Shown here: positions 1-8,397 of the stretch, in pieces | How positions within the stretch are numbered: the first letter of the stretch is position 1 | Layout: each line of letters begins with the position of its first letter | Source of the DNA: Paraliobacillus sp. PM-2 | Lineage (GTDB): Bacteria; Bacillota; Bacilli; Bacillales; Amphibacillaceae | Direction: 5' to 3' | NCBI RefSeq assembly: GCF_001368815.1 | Contig: NZ_CTEI01000003.1 | Location: 1-64,000 of the forward strand | DNA: 64,000 nucleotides | The notes under the pieces: model-generated | The model's database searches: none | The model's input: the letters and a program-made list of their open reading frames with translations, nothing else | What the model was told of the DNA's origin: nothing | Program-made: the position numbers and the translations under genes

Positions 1-123
1 GTCCGCCGCTCATTCCACAAGCGCACACCCCGAAGGGTGATTGCTTGCTTCCTGCGCTCGACTTGCATGTATTAGGCACGCCGCCAGCGTTCGTCCTGAG
101 CCAAGATCAAACTCTCCATAAAA
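1..123 (-). rRNA. rrs: 16S ribosomal RNA, 5' end only
   Basis: The complement of 97-116 is the universal bacterial 16S 5' signature (AGAGTTTGATC followed by TGGCTCAG). It continues into the conserved stretch about GAACGCTGGCGGCGTGCCTAA and the first variable region. The gene runs off the left edge of the window, so only about the first 120 bases are present. The mature 5' end is placed near 123 by analogy with B. subtilis. Eleven tRNA genes lie immediately upstream and probably share its transcript. Confidence 0.95.
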
Positions 124-271
124 TTGGCTTGCACACGGATGTGCTGACATCGACGTTGCAACACGGATGTTGCGAACTTAGTCGACAATCATTGAGTTTG
201 CTTACTCATTACTTGACTAGCATGTTACTTCTTAACATATTGGTTGTTTTGTTCAGTTTTCAAAGATCAAA
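124..271 (-). other. 16S rRNA leader / processing spacer
   Basis: This is the spacer between tRNA-Ile and 16S. Read on the minus strand it holds a CTTTGAAAACTGAACAAAAC-like stretch, typical of Bacillus rRNA leaders and antitermination boxA surroundings, and then short inverted sequences that would form the 16S processing stem. No open reading frame is convincing here. The role is inferred from position and from resemblance to known rRNA spacers. Confidence 0.6.
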
Positions 272-348
<77 letters not shown>

Positions 349-354
349 ATTTAA

Positions 355-428
355 TGGAGCGGGTGAAGGGAATCGAACCCTCGACATCAGCTTGGAAGGC
401 TGAGGTTTTACCACTAAACTACACCCGC
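355..428 (-). tRNA. tRNA-Gly (TCC)
   Basis: The cloverleaf has a GCGGGTG acceptor, anticodon TCC in CTTCCAA, a GTTCGAT T-loop and encoded CCA at 355-357. Confidence 0.96.
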
Positions 429-469
429 ATAAATACTAAATGGGATATTTAATTTCATTTTTCTCTCAA

Positions 470-546
470 TGGTCGGGAAGACAGGATTTGAACCTACGAC
501 CCCTTGGTCCCAAACCAAGTGCTCTACCAAGCTGAGCTACTTCCCG
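470..546 (-). tRNA. tRNA-Pro (TGG)
   Basis: The cloverleaf has a CGGGAAG acceptor, anticodon TGG in TTTGGGA, a GTTCAAAT T-loop and encoded CCA at 470-472. Confidence 0.96.
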
Positions 547-549
547 TAA

Positions 550-626
550 TGGCGCGCCCGAGAGGAGTCGAACCCCTAACCTCTTGATCCGTAGTCAAAC
601 GCTCTATCCAATTGAGCTACGGGCGC
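550..626 (-). tRNA. tRNA-Arg (ACG)
   Basis: The cloverleaf has a GCGCCCG acceptor and anticodon ACG, whose first base is normally edited to inosine. CCA is encoded at 550-552. A promoter-like pair lies just upstream (647-676), so this may begin a second transcription unit. Confidence 0.96.
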
Positions 627-646
627 TCAGTAAAGCGACATATTCT

Positions 647-676
647 AATGTATCACACAATGCGATAGTATGTCAA
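647..676 (-). promoter_or_regulatory. Possible internal promoter in the tRNA cluster
   Basis: On the minus strand a perfect -35 TTGACA (671-676) is followed after 18 bases by TACATT (647-652), in the gap between tRNA-Leu and tRNA-Arg. It would drive Arg, Pro, Gly, Ile and the rRNA operon. The -10 matches consensus at only four of six positions. Confidence 0.55.
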
Positions 677-688
677 TAGTTTTTTTGA

Positions 689-772
<84 letters not shown>

Positions 773-774
773 AT

Positions 775-793
775 AAAGTGTTAAAAACACTTT
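775..793 (-). terminator. Small hairpin between tRNA-Lys and tRNA-Leu
   Basis: AAAGTGTT and AACACTTT form a perfect 8-bp stem around a three-base loop. It is AT-rich and could be a weak terminator or a processing signal inside the cluster. Confidence 0.4.
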
Positions 794-799
794 ATTTGA

Positions 800-872
800 T
801 GAGCCATGGAGGATTCGAACCTCCGACCCTCTGATTAAAAGTCAGATGCTCTACCAACTGAGCTAATGGCTC
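800..872 (-). tRNA. tRNA-Lys (TTT)
   Basis: The cloverleaf has a GAGCCAT acceptor, anticodon TTT in CTTTTAA and a GTTCGAAT T-loop. CCA is not encoded; TCA follows the discriminator base. Confidence 0.95.
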
Positions 873-984
873 GGAACTTTAATATCACATCTAATATCAA
901 CTTTCAAAATAGAAAATCCTCCGAAAACAAATTTGTTTCAAAGGTTTTTGTAAAAGAAACATATTTGAGTGTTAAAGACGAAAA

Positions 985-1059
985 TGGCTGGGCTAGCTGG
1001 ATTCGAACCAGCGCATGACGGTACCAAAAACCGTTGCCTTACCGCTTGGCTATAGCCCA
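985..1059 (-). tRNA. tRNA-Gln (TTG)
   Basis: The cloverleaf has a TGGGCTA acceptor, anticodon TTG in TTTTGGT and encoded CCA at 985-987. A 112-base gap without an obvious gene separates it from tRNA-Lys. Confidence 0.95.
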
Positions 1060-1063
1060 ACAA

Positions 1064-1140
1064 TGGCGGTCCGGACGGGACTCGAACCCGCGACCTCCTG
1101 CGTGACAGGCAGGCATTCTAACCAACTGAACTACCGGACC
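1064..1140 (-). tRNA. tRNA-Asp (GTC)
   Basis: The cloverleaf has a GGTCCGG acceptor, anticodon GTC in CTGTCAC and encoded CCA at 1064-1066. Only four bases separate it from tRNA-Gln. Confidence 0.96.
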
Positions 1141-1161
1141 TATTCTTTTTTTAATAGTAAG

Positions 1162-1233
1162 TGACCCGTACGGGATTCGAACCCGTGTTACCGCCGTGAA
1201 AGGGCGGTGTCTTAACCACTTGACCAACGGGCC
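1162..1233 (-). tRNA. tRNA-Glu (TTC)
   Basis: The cloverleaf has a GGCCCGT acceptor with one G-U pair, anticodon TTC in CTTTCAC, a GTTCGAAT T-loop and no encoded CCA. Confidence 0.95.
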
Positions 1234-1248
1234 ATAAGACATAAAAAA

Positions 1249-1339
1249 TGGCGGAGAAGGAGGGATTTGAACCCTCGCGCCGCTTACACGACCTACACCC
1301 TTAGCAGGGGCGCCTCTTCAGCCACTTGAGTACTTCTCC
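1249..1339 (-). tRNA. tRNA-Ser (GCT)
   Basis: This is a class II tRNA with a long variable arm, a GGAGAAG acceptor, anticodon GCT in CTGCTAA and encoded CCA at 1249-1251. Confidence 0.96.
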
Positions 1340-1341
1340 AC

Positions 1342-1416
1342 TGGCTCCACAGGTAGGATTCGAACCTACGACCGATCGGTTAACAGCCGATTGCTCTACC
1401 ACTGAGCTACTGTGGA
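1342..1416 (-). tRNA. tRNA-Asn (GTT)
   Basis: The cloverleaf has a TCCACAG acceptor, anticodon GTT in CTGTTAA and encoded CCA at 1342-1344. It is the first gene of the cluster, 40 bases downstream of the promoter. Confidence 0.96.
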
Positions 1417-1455
1417 ATAATGTAATTTTTTAAATAACTAACAGCGACGATAGAT

Positions 1456-1484
1456 ATTATATCTTGTTAAAAACAATTTGTCAA
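1456..1484 (-). promoter_or_regulatory. Sigma-A promoter of the tRNA-rRNA cluster
   Basis: On the minus strand a perfect -35 TTGACA (1479-1484) and a perfect -10 TATAAT (1456-1461) are separated by exactly 17 bases. This is a consensus housekeeping promoter, as expected for stable RNA genes, about 40 bases before tRNA-Asn. Confidence 0.92.
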
Positions 1485-1625
1485 CACATTTTAAAAATTT
1501 AATTTCAAAATGTAACTGAAGTATAAGACGACAATGTTTTTCACATCTTTTTTCAAATGCTTATATAATTTAACATGAAATATCTTAATTCGTCAATGGT
1601 TTCAGATAAAATACAGAATGTTTTT

Positions 1626-2072
1626 TTATATTTCTTTTTTCAGCTTTCCGCTACACTTACCACAACGGTATTTATTTGTATCAATTCTACGCCTTCTATT
1701 ATATCTTTGATTACATCCACTACATTTATACGTAAGTAATGTTTGATTTTGCATCGTTGGTAAAGGCTGACAATGTCGTGGAGATCCTGTTTTTTTTAAT
1801 AACTGTCTAAATTCTCTATCACCATGTTTGTAGCCTTTCCCCTCAATATGTAAGTGATAATGACACAACTCATGTTTAATGATCCCTTTGAATTCTTCCA
1901 TTCCTAGCTCTGTTAAAAATTTTGAGTTTAATTCAATTTTACGTTTAGAGGGTAAATATCTTCCACCAGTAGTTCGTAGTCGTTCGTTAAATGCCACACA
2001 ATCTTTAAAAGGTTTGTTAAAGTAGGTCATTGATATCTCGTTGACCAGTTGATGTAATTCTAATGCATTCAC
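1626..2072 (-). CDS. SprT-like zinc metalloprotease-family protein (YdcK type)
   Basis: The 148-residue protein carries a HELCH zinc-binding motif at residues 67-71, the HExxH signature of the SprT family. A C-terminal zinc ribbon follows with C117-x2-C120 and C137-x2-C140. The family is related to the eukaryotic SPRTN DNA-protein crosslink protease, but the bacterial role is not established. The start is a GTG with AAGGAGAG ten bases upstream. The order sprT-like, cmpA, tex matches B. subtilis (ydcK, cmpA, ydcI), which supports the assignment. It is a complete gene followed by a gene-free gap before the tRNA cluster. Confidence 0.85.
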   Translation of the reverse strand: MNALELHQLVNEISMTYFNKPFKDCVAFNERLRTTGGRYLPSKRKIELNSKFLTELGMEEFKGIIKHELCHYHLHIEGKGYKHGDREFRQLLKKTGSPRHCQPLPTMQNQTLLTYKCSGCNQRYNRRRRIDTNKYRCGKCSGKLKKEI

Positions 2073-2283
2073 TATCTTCCCTCTCCTTCCTACAAAATGG
2101 TTTTAAGTATACATGAAGCATACATAAGCATACATTATTATTTTAAAACCGATTGGACAAATCACCATATAAGCCTAAACTTCATAAACTATATTATCTC
2201 GACCCCTACTCTTTTCAACTGTAGACGTTGAATTTAAATAGATTTAGATTTGCTTGCACATTTTAGACCAGGAGGTGAAAGGG

Positions 2284-2400
2284 ATGCCTAATTGGTTCAG
2301 AATACAAATGACAAACGCTTTTCTAACAAAAAATATCTATCAAATAAAAATGTTAAATCAATGTTGGTTTTTTTATTTAGATAGAAGGATATCAAAATAA
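2284..2400 (+). CDS. cmpA: Cortex morphogenetic protein CmpA (38 residues)
   Basis: This tiny gene encodes 38 residues beginning MPNWFRIQM and containing the conserved LNQCWFFY core of CmpA. In B. subtilis CmpA is a sporulation protein that delivers the coat protein SpoIVA to the ClpXP protease as quality control, so that cortex forms only on properly built forespores. The ribosome site GGAGGTGA lies at 2271-2278. It sits between tex and the SprT-like gene, exactly as in B. subtilis. The stop codon overlaps the left part of a hairpin shared with tex. I see no clear sigma-E promoter. Confidence 0.9.
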   Translation: MPNWFRIQMTNAFLTKNIYQIKMLNQCWFFYLDRRISK

Positions 2401-2416
2401 TTCGATACCCTTCTAT
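2381..2416. terminator. Bidirectional terminator between cmpA and tex
   Basis: ATAGAAGG (2381-2388) pairs with CCTTCTAT (2409-2416), and TATC/GATA extends the stem inside, around a ten-base loop. It ends convergent cmpA and tex. The TTATT after the stem is a short U-run. Confidence 0.75.
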
Positions 2417-2418
2417 TA

Positions 2419-4587
2419 TTAATCTGCTTTGATCATCGATAAAGCTATGCGTTGTTTTTGAACATCAACATGATCAACCCAGACAGTAATGACATCACCT
2501 ACCGAAGCAATATCCATCGGGTGTTTTACAAAGCTATTAGACATTTTTGATATGTGAACAAGCCCATCCTGCTTTACACCAATATCGACAAACACACCGA
2601 AATCTACCACATTACGAACAGTACCCTGTAGTTCTAATCCAGGTTGTAGATCTTCCATAGAAAGAACATTTTTCTTTAATAATGGTTTAGGTAAATCATC
2701 ACGCGGATCACGGGCTGGGCTACGTAAAGCTTTCATCATATCAGATAACGTATGCTTTCCGATTTGTAACGCTTCTAATATATGATCTGTTTGAAGTGTA
2801 TCTAATTGCTTAATTAGTTTTTCTGTTCCTATATCTTCTGATGTACAACCTATCATCTTAAGTAAATTTTTTGTTGCTTGATAGCTTTCAGGATGTATAG
2901 GCGTTCTATCAAGTGGTTCTGTTCCATCAATGACACGTAAGAAACCAATACTTTGTTCATAAGTTTTATTACCGAGTCTTGGTATTTTTTTTAATTGTTT
3001 TCGATCAGTAAATTTCCCTAATTCTTCTCTTTGCTTAATTACATTGTTTGCCACGGTTTTACTAAGTCCAGATACGTATTGCAATAAAGAGGCTGATGCT
3101 GTATTAACATTTACACCAACTTGGTTAACAGCCGTTTCCACTACAAATTTAAGTGATTCATTTAGACTTTTTTGACTGACATCATGTTGGTATTGTCCAA
3201 CACCAATTGATTTTGGATCAATCTTAACTAATTCAGCCAATGGGTCTTGTACACGTCTGGCTATAGATACCGCACTTCTTTCCTCAACTTGCAGATTTGG
3301 AAACTCTTCTCTAGCTAACTTCGAGGCAGAATACACACTTGCTCCAGCCTCATTTACAATCATATATGAGACAGATAAATTATGTTTCGCAATTAAGTCT
3401 GCAATAAACTGTTCTGTTTCTCTTGAAGCTGTTCCATTGCCAATAGCAATTAGTTCAATAGGATATTGCTTAATATATTCCAACACTATTTTTTCTGCAC
3501 CTTTCACATCATGCTTTGGTGCAGTTGGATATATAACATTGATATCATGTATTTTTCCTGTTTCATCAACAATGGCTAATTTACACCCTGTTCGAAAAGC
3601 TGGATCCACACCTAAAATTGTTTTTCCCTTTAATGGGGGTTGCAATAATAGGTTTTTTAAATTTTTCGAAAAAATGTCTATTGCTTGTTTTTCTGCCATT
3701 TCTGTTAATAAATTTCGAATTTCTCTCTCAATAGACGGTTGAATTAAGCGCTTATAGCTATCTAATACTGCTGCATTCAGAAACTCTCGGATAGCTTCTA
3801 CAGCATTTGGTTTCATAATCTTGTTCATTAAATAAGTTTCAATGCTGTCAGCCGGTGAGATAATCGAAACTTTAAGTATCCCTTCTTTCTCACCTCGATT
3901 CACTGCTAGTACACGGTGGGCAACAATCGTACGAATTGGCTCTTCATATGAATAATACATTTCATATACGCCTTTTTCATCTTCAGCTTTATTCTTTTCT
4001 TCTGTCTTAATTAGACCTTTTTTATATGTAGTATCTCTAATATATTCTCGGTATGTCGCTTCATCGGACACCCATTCTGCTAAAATATCATTTGCACCCT
4101 GCAATACATCTTCAACTGATAACAACTCATTTTCTTCAGACACATGTGCCTTTGCTTCCACATGCAAGTCTATATTCTGTTGTTCCCAAACGCGGAGTGC
4201 CAGAGGTTCTAACCCTTTCTCTTTTGCAATTGTTGCCCTTGTCCTTCTTTTTTGTTTGAAAGGTCGATACAAATCTTCCACACGTTGTAATTGTGTTGCA
4301 TTTAGAATATCTTTGTGTAACGCATCCGTTAACTTTCCTTGTTCATCAATTAGCCGTATCACTTCTTGTTTCCGTTCAGCTAGATTTAGTGCATAGGTCC
4401 ATTTATCTTCAATTTGTTTAATCTGCACCTCATCAAGTGCTCCAGTTTGTTCTTTTCGATAACGAGCAATAAACGGTACGGTATTACCTTCTTCTAATAA
4501 TGAAATGACTTGTTTAATCGAGGGCATTGCGATTGCCGTTTCTGTTGCAACCCATTTCATTAATTGATCTTTATTCGATTCTGCCAC
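2419..4587 (-). CDS. tex: Tex family RNA-binding transcription accessory protein
   Basis: The 722-residue protein has full family length. An N-terminal helical Tex region is followed by a YqgF-like RNase H fold (about residues 325-450, containing ILGVDPAFRTGCKLA), a helix-hairpin-helix region (about 490-560) and a C-terminal S1 RNA-binding domain (about 645-715, LQGTVRNVVDFGVFVDIG). Tex proteins bind nucleic acid and influence transcription and gene expression; the exact role in Bacillus is unclear. The start is a GTG seven bases after AGGAGG. It lies downstream of the sigma-B operon but is separated from it by a terminator, so it is likely expressed on its own. Confidence 0.93.
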   Translation of the reverse strand: MAESNKDQLMKWVATETAIAMPSIKQVISLLEEGNTVPFIARYRKEQTGALDEVQIKQIEDKWTYALNLAERKQEVIRLIDEQGKLTDALHKDILNATQLQRVEDLYRPFKQKRRTRATIAKEKGLEPLALRVWEQQNIDLHVEAKAHVSEENELLSVEDVLQGANDILAEWVSDEATYREYIRDTTYKKGLIKTEEKNKAEDEKGVYEMYYSYEEPIRTIVAHRVLAVNRGEKEGILKVSIISPADSIETYLMNKIMKPNAVEAIREFLNAAVLDSYKRLIQPSIEREIRNLLTEMAEKQAIDIFSKNLKNLLLQPPLKGKTILGVDPAFRTGCKLAIVDETGKIHDINVIYPTAPKHDVKGAEKIVLEYIKQYPIELIAIGNGTASRETEQFIADLIAKHNLSVSYMIVNEAGASVYSASKLAREEFPNLQVEERSAVSIARRVQDPLAELVKIDPKSIGVGQYQHDVSQKSLNESLKFVVETAVNQVGVNVNTASASLLQYVSGLSKTVANNVIKQREELGKFTDRKQLKKIPRLGNKTYEQSIGFLRVIDGTEPLDRTPIHPESYQATKNLLKMIGCTSEDIGTEKLIKQLDTLQTDHILEALQIGKHTLSDMMKALRSPARDPRDDLPKPLLKKNVLSMEDLQPGLELQGTVRNVVDFGVFVDIGVKQDGLVHISKMSNSFVKHPMDIASVGDVITVWVDHVDVQKQRIALSMIKAD

Positions 4588-4711
4588 ACATCTTCCTCCT
4601 AACTATTTCTTTTATAGTGTATCAGACTATTGGTTTTTTCCCAACACACATTACGTTAAAGACGCAAGCTCACAGTCTATTCTTTTGATACTTTGCTTAC
4701 CTCTTAACAGA

Positions 4712-4745
4712 AAAAAGTTCTTATCTTTTGCGACAAGAACTTTTT
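4712..4745 (-). terminator. Terminator of the sigma-B operon
   Basis: AAAAAGTTCTT (4712-4722) and AAGAACTTTTT (4735-4745) form an 11-bp stem with a T-run on the minus strand. It overlaps the last codon of rsbX. Confidence 0.85.
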
Positions 4746-5337
4746 AAGCATTATATTTCATAACAAGTAAGGTAGTATCATCTTTAATAGAATCAGATAA
4801 GAAATGCGAGAATAATTCAGTGATTTTCGAAACGTCTTTTCCTAAGAAATAACTGGATGATAAATCTAGTGAATCCACACCATCGGAAAACATAACAAAA
4901 ACCATTTCATCCAATAGGTTATCACGCAAGACTTTTAAAGGTCTAGGAAAACCACCGATATAACCGGCATTTGGAATATTTCGCTTTTTCTCTGATTTGC
5001 TTGATATTGTCATTAAACCGATGTTTCCAATAGAAGAAAAAGTATAATTCTTTTCATTAAAATCAACTTTTAATATACCTAAAACCACTCCACGCTTACC
5101 TACTAATTTTTGATTGCACACTTTAATGATTTGTTCCACAGAAGCGTTCGTGTTTGATTCAATGATATCCATCACTAATTGTGAAGACTCTTTTGCATAT
5201 TCTCCACTACCTAAACCATCAGCAAGTGCACAAATAAATCCTTGTTCGGTTTCTTTGTAATAGTAACTATCTCCACAGTAATAGTTACCTTTTTTAGGTT
5301 TCTGGAATACAGAGATATCCATATGCATTTGTGTCAC
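4744..5337 (-). CDS. rsbX: RsbX, phosphoserine phosphatase of the sigma-B pathway
   Basis: The 197-residue protein is a single PP2C-type domain with metal-binding motifs ALADGLGSGE (about residues 37-46) and FSDGVDSL (about 150-157). RsbX dephosphorylates RsbS and RsbR in the stressosome and resets the environmental branch of the general stress response. The start is a GTG seven bases after GGAG, directly behind sigB, as in B. subtilis where rsbX is the last gene of the operon. It is intact and of normal length. Confidence 0.92.
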   Translation of the reverse strand: MTQMHMDISVFQKPKKGNYYCGDSYYYKETEQGFICALADGLGSGEYAKESSQLVMDIIESNTNASVEQIIKVCNQKLVGKRGVVLGILKVDFNEKNYTFSSIGNIGLMTISSKSEKKRNIPNAGYIGGFPRPLKVLRDNLLDEMVFVMFSDGVDSLDLSSSYFLGKDVSKITELFSHFLSDSIKDDTTLLVMKYNA

Positions 5338-5339
5338 AG

Positions 5340-6125
5340 TTATACTCCTGTTCCATTCGCTTGTAGCGCTTCACGAAGTTTTTTTAATGCCCGACGTTGA
5401 ATTCTTGATACATGCATTTGAGAGATACCTAATAAGTCACCTGTTTCTTTTTGACTTCTATTTTCAAAATAGGTGTATTGAAGGATATTTTGTTCACGTT
5501 CTGATAAAATAGGCAAAATCTTTTCAAGCAACATGCGTTGGTCAGTATTTTTAAAACCATTATCTTGCTCACCAATTAAATCTAAAATAGAAACAGTACT
5601 TCCATCAGAATCCGCCTCAATTTTCTTATCAACAGAGAGAGCTTTATAACTCTGTCCCATTTCCATCGCTTCCAATACCTCTTCTTCTGATACTTCAAGG
5701 TATGTTGCAATATCTTTCACGGATGGAGAGCGTTGTTGTTCAGTCATTAACTGTTCAGTAGCTTTCTTGATTTTCGGCCCTAATTCTTTAATTCGTCTTG
5801 GTACATGCACACTCCATGTCTTATCTCGAATAAAACGTTTAATTTCACCAATAATTGTTGGAATAGCAAACGATTCGAATGATTTACCTAATGTTGGATC
5901 ATATCTTCTAATTGCTGCTAATAATCCTAGCATCCCTACCTGTACAAGATCTTCATGTATCATGCTGTTTTTAGCATATTTCCTTGCAATTGAGTGTACA
6001 AGATCTTGATATGTTAAGACTATTTTCTCTTGTATTTCTTCGTCTTTAGGATTCTTTTGTAGATGCTCTATCCATTGGTAAATCTCATCCCCACGTTTAT
6101 TGTGTGGCTGAGATTTGGTCGTCAT
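5340..6125 (-). CDS. sigB: General stress sigma factor SigB
   Basis: The 261-residue protein has sigma-70 region 2 (DLVQVGMLGLLAAIRRYDP, about residues 59-77), region 3 and a C-terminal region 4 helix-turn-helix (LLGISQMHVSRIQRRALKKL). It directs RNA polymerase to promoters of the GTTTAA-N14-GGGTAT type. Its free level is controlled by the anti-sigma factor RsbW. The ATG has GAGGTG upstream and the gene overlaps rsbW by 29 bases, which suggests translational coupling. A sigma-B promoter before rsbV (6945-6970) gives autoregulation. Confidence 0.97.
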   Translation of the reverse strand: MTTKSQPHNKRGDEIYQWIEHLQKNPKDEEIQEKIVLTYQDLVHSIARKYAKNSMIHEDLVQVGMLGLLAAIRRYDPTLGKSFESFAIPTIIGEIKRFIRDKTWSVHVPRRIKELGPKIKKATEQLMTEQQRSPSVKDIATYLEVSEEEVLEAMEMGQSYKALSVDKKIEADSDGSTVSILDLIGEQDNGFKNTDQRMLLEKILPILSEREQNILQYTYFENRSQKETGDLLGISQMHVSRIQRRALKKLREALQANGTGV

Positions 6126-6573
6126 CTAATCCCACCTCATTCGCATGAAGGTATTTTGTCATCAGTACAATTACCCCATAATCATTTTTTATCTCTACTT
6201 TATCCATTAATGCATTAATTAGGAATAGACCAAAACCCCCTTCACGGAGATCTGCAACAGATTCAGATTGTCGGTATGGCCCTATCCCCTCTTTTACCTT
6301 GGATAAATCAAAGCTACCACCGTGATCAGCCACCATAACTTCTAATCGATTTGCATACAAACCAAAGCCTATTGTTACTTCTCCATCATCACAATCTTCA
6401 TAGGCATGTGTTGCAGCATTAGTCATCGCTTCTGAAATAGCTACCTTCAAATCTTCAATATCTTCATAAGAAAAGCCCATTCGATTAGCTACACCAGATA
6501 CACTTAAGCGCACAACACCAACATACTCAGGTTTTGCAGGTACTTTTATTTCTACAAAATCAAATCGTTCCAT
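6097..6573 (-). CDS. rsbW: Anti-sigma-B factor and serine kinase RsbW
   Basis: The 158-residue protein is a GHKL-type ATPase. The N-box is EAMTNAATHAYED (about residues 48-60) and the G2 box region is EGGFGLFLINALMD (about 111-124). RsbW holds SigB inactive and phosphorylates RsbV. It overlaps rsbV by one base and sigB by 29 bases, the tight packing usual for partner-switching modules. The length and order are those of the B. subtilis gene. Confidence 0.95.
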   Translation of the reverse strand: MERFDFVEIKVPAKPEYVGVVRLSVSGVANRMGFSYEDIEDLKVAISEAMTNAATHAYEDCDDGEVTIGFGLYANRLEVMVADHGGSFDLSKVKEGIGPYRQSESVADLREGGFGLFLINALMDKVEIKNDYGVIVLMTKYLHANEVGLDDDQISATQ

Positions 6574-6908
6574 TAGTTTCCACCTCGTACTGTTGACTCA
6601 ATTGTAATGATACTATCCAAACTTGTAATTTCAAATAAACGACGTACTCGATCCTGGAGTTGAACTAATTTAAGTTCGCTATCATACTCTTTTGTTGATT
6701 TTAACGCACTAATAAAAACTCCCAATCCAGTACTGTCCATATAATTCACCTTTTCTAAATCAACTATTATTTCCATACCAGTTTTTCTTGTCAAAGGTAG
6801 TAATTGCTCTTTTAACTTTGGTGCTGTATAGGCATCTATTTCTCCCGTCAATAATAAATGTAAAGTGGTACCTTTTTCAACCAATTCCACATCTAAATTA
6901 ATATTCAT
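6573..6908 (-). CDS. rsbV: Anti-anti-sigma factor RsbV
   Basis: The 111-residue STAS domain protein has its phosphorylated serine in the motif YMDSTGLGVF (Ser59). Unphosphorylated RsbV captures RsbW and frees SigB; RsbW inactivates it by phosphorylation, and RsbU or RsbP-type phosphatases restore it. GGAGG lies 7 bases before the ATG. A sigma-B promoter sits 37 bases upstream, so rsbV is the first gene of the stress-induced transcript. Confidence 0.95.
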   Translation of the reverse strand: MNINLDVELVEKGTTLHLLLTGEIDAYTAPKLKEQLLPLTRKTGMEIIVDLEKVNYMDSTGLGVFISALKSTKEYDSELKLVQLQDRVRRLFEITSLDSIITIESTVRGGN

Positions 6909-6944
6909 TTAGCTACCTCCAATTATCTTCAATTGCTTTAACAT

Positions 6945-6970
6945 GTACCCTTTATTTATATAAATCAAAC
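6945..6970 (-). promoter_or_regulatory. Sigma-B promoter upstream of rsbV
   Basis: On the minus strand GTTTGA (6965-6970) is followed after exactly 14 bases by GGGTAC (6945-6950), a close match to the sigma-B consensus GTTTAA-N13-15-GGGTAT. The -35 overlaps the stop codon of rsbU. Its position is the same as the autoregulatory promoter of the B. subtilis sigB operon. Confidence 0.88.
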
Positions 6971-7975
6971 TAATTTTTGAATAATGATCAATGTGAAGTC
7001 ATCTCTAAATTGGAATTCTTGCAGTCGTTCAAAATGTTTATATACTTGTTCTACCGCTTCTTGTGCTGGTAGATGGATGTATCTTTGAATAACCTCTAAA
7101 ATTTCATCCCGCTCAATAAATCGATCACCTACACGACATTCGGTTACACCATCAGTTAAAAGAATGAGCCGATCGTTTTTATTGATTTTCTTTTCAAATT
7201 GTTTATATACCGCGTTATCTGTTGCGCCTAAAACTAAACCTTTCGCTTCTATCTCTTCAAATAATTGTTTATCTGCATGATAATAGAAACCTGGTTCGTG
7301 TCCTGCAGAAGCATAAGAAAACATTTCCGTATTTGGATTGTATAATCCGTAAAACATGGTAACAAACATGCTGGGATCAACATTCCGCTCAACAACTCTA
7401 TTCAAATTTTCTAAAATAGCACTTGGTTCCCTCTGGTTCTCTGGGAAACTATCCATCGAATATTTAATCATGGACATAGCCAAAGCTGCCGGTATCCCTT
7501 TACCAATTACATCAGCAATCGCGATCCCTAAAGTATCATCATTATCAGCAACAAAATGGTAATAATCACCACTCATCTGGTTTGCAGGAACACTAATTGC
7601 CCCTATATCTAATCCTTTTATATTAGGTTTCACTGTAGATAACAACGTTTCTTGCATCTTTGCCGCCACAGATATTTCAGATTTTAATTCAGACTGCTTT
7701 TCTCTCAGGGTTTGAAACTCTTGGTAGGCTAATCCATACGAAATCATCGCCTCTAATAAAAAATTCAATGAATCATCTACTTCTTTCGGTAAATTAGGAT
7801 AGAGTTCTTTTAAAGCTTTGATATGAACATTAACAATTTCCTCAGGTGAGATATTGTGTTGCATGGATAACTTACTAAACTGTTCCGCTTGATAAAGTGC
7901 TGTTTCATTTTTAGTTAATAAGTATTCTTTTAAAATTTTACGATATTGTTCTAAATCAAGTTTAATAGTTTCCAA
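6965..7975 (-). CDS. rsbU: RsbU, PP2C phosphatase acting on RsbV
   Basis: The 336-residue protein has an N-terminal helical RsbT-binding domain (about residues 1-85) and a C-terminal SpoIIE/PPM phosphatase domain with metal motifs SGDYYHF, IADVIGKGIPAA and LLTDGVTE. When bound by free RsbT it dephosphorylates RsbV and so triggers SigB release in response to environmental stress. The start is TTG, with AGGAGG eight bases upstream. No other start fits the ribosome site as well. Confidence 0.95.
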   Translation of the reverse strand: METIKLDLEQYRKILKEYLLTKNETALYQAEQFSKLSMQHNISPEEIVNVHIKALKELYPNLPKEVDDSLNFLLEAMISYGLAYQEFQTLREKQSELKSEISVAAKMQETLLSTVKPNIKGLDIGAISVPANQMSGDYYHFVADNDDTLGIAIADVIGKGIPAALAMSMIKYSMDSFPENQREPSAILENLNRVVERNVDPSMFVTMFYGLYNPNTEMFSYASAGHEPGFYYHADKQLFEEIEAKGLVLGATDNAVYKQFEKKINKNDRLILLTDGVTECRVGDRFIERDEILEVIQRYIHLPAQEAVEQVYKHFERLQEFQFRDDFTLIIIQKLV

Positions 7976-7992
7976 TTAAGCACCTCCTAAGA

Positions 7993-8397
7993 CTACCTTA
8001 CCCACTTTGCTGTTCGAATCTCCGTTCCTTTTCCATGCTCGGAAACAATATCAAAATAATCCATTAACCTCTTCACACCAGGTAACCCCGCTCCTAAACC
8101 ACCAGAAGTAGAATAGCCGTCTTCCATGACCTGGCTTAAATCTCGAATTCCCGGACCATCATCTTTCGCAATGATTTTTAAACCTTTATGCTCCAGATCT
8201 TCGATGATTTCAAAACAGATTTTACCATTCCCTGCATATAGATAAATATTTCTAGCAAGCTCTGAAATTGCTGTTGCAATTCGTGCCTGATCTACCGTGC
8301 CAAAACCAATTTCTTTCGCTTTATCTCTCCCTAGTTGCCTAGCACCAACAATATCCCATTCTTGTCTAATGTGTACGCAGGATTGGAAGTCCATCAT
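7993..8397 (-). CDS. rsbT: RsbT switch kinase
   Basis: The 134-residue GHKL kinase has an N-box with SELARNIYLYAGNG, a DDGPGI G1 box and GLGAGLPGVKRL. RsbT is held in the stressosome. On stress it phosphorylates RsbR and RsbS, leaves the complex and activates RsbU. The ATG overlaps the rsbS stop by one base (TGATG), with GGAGG just upstream. Confidence 0.95.
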   Translation of the reverse strand: MMDFQSCVHIRQEWDIVGARQLGRDKAKEIGFGTVDQARIATAISELARNIYLYAGNGKICFEIIEDLEHKGLKIIAKDDGPGIRDLSQVMEDGYSTSGGLGAGLPGVKRLMDYFDIVSEHGKGTEIRTAKWVR

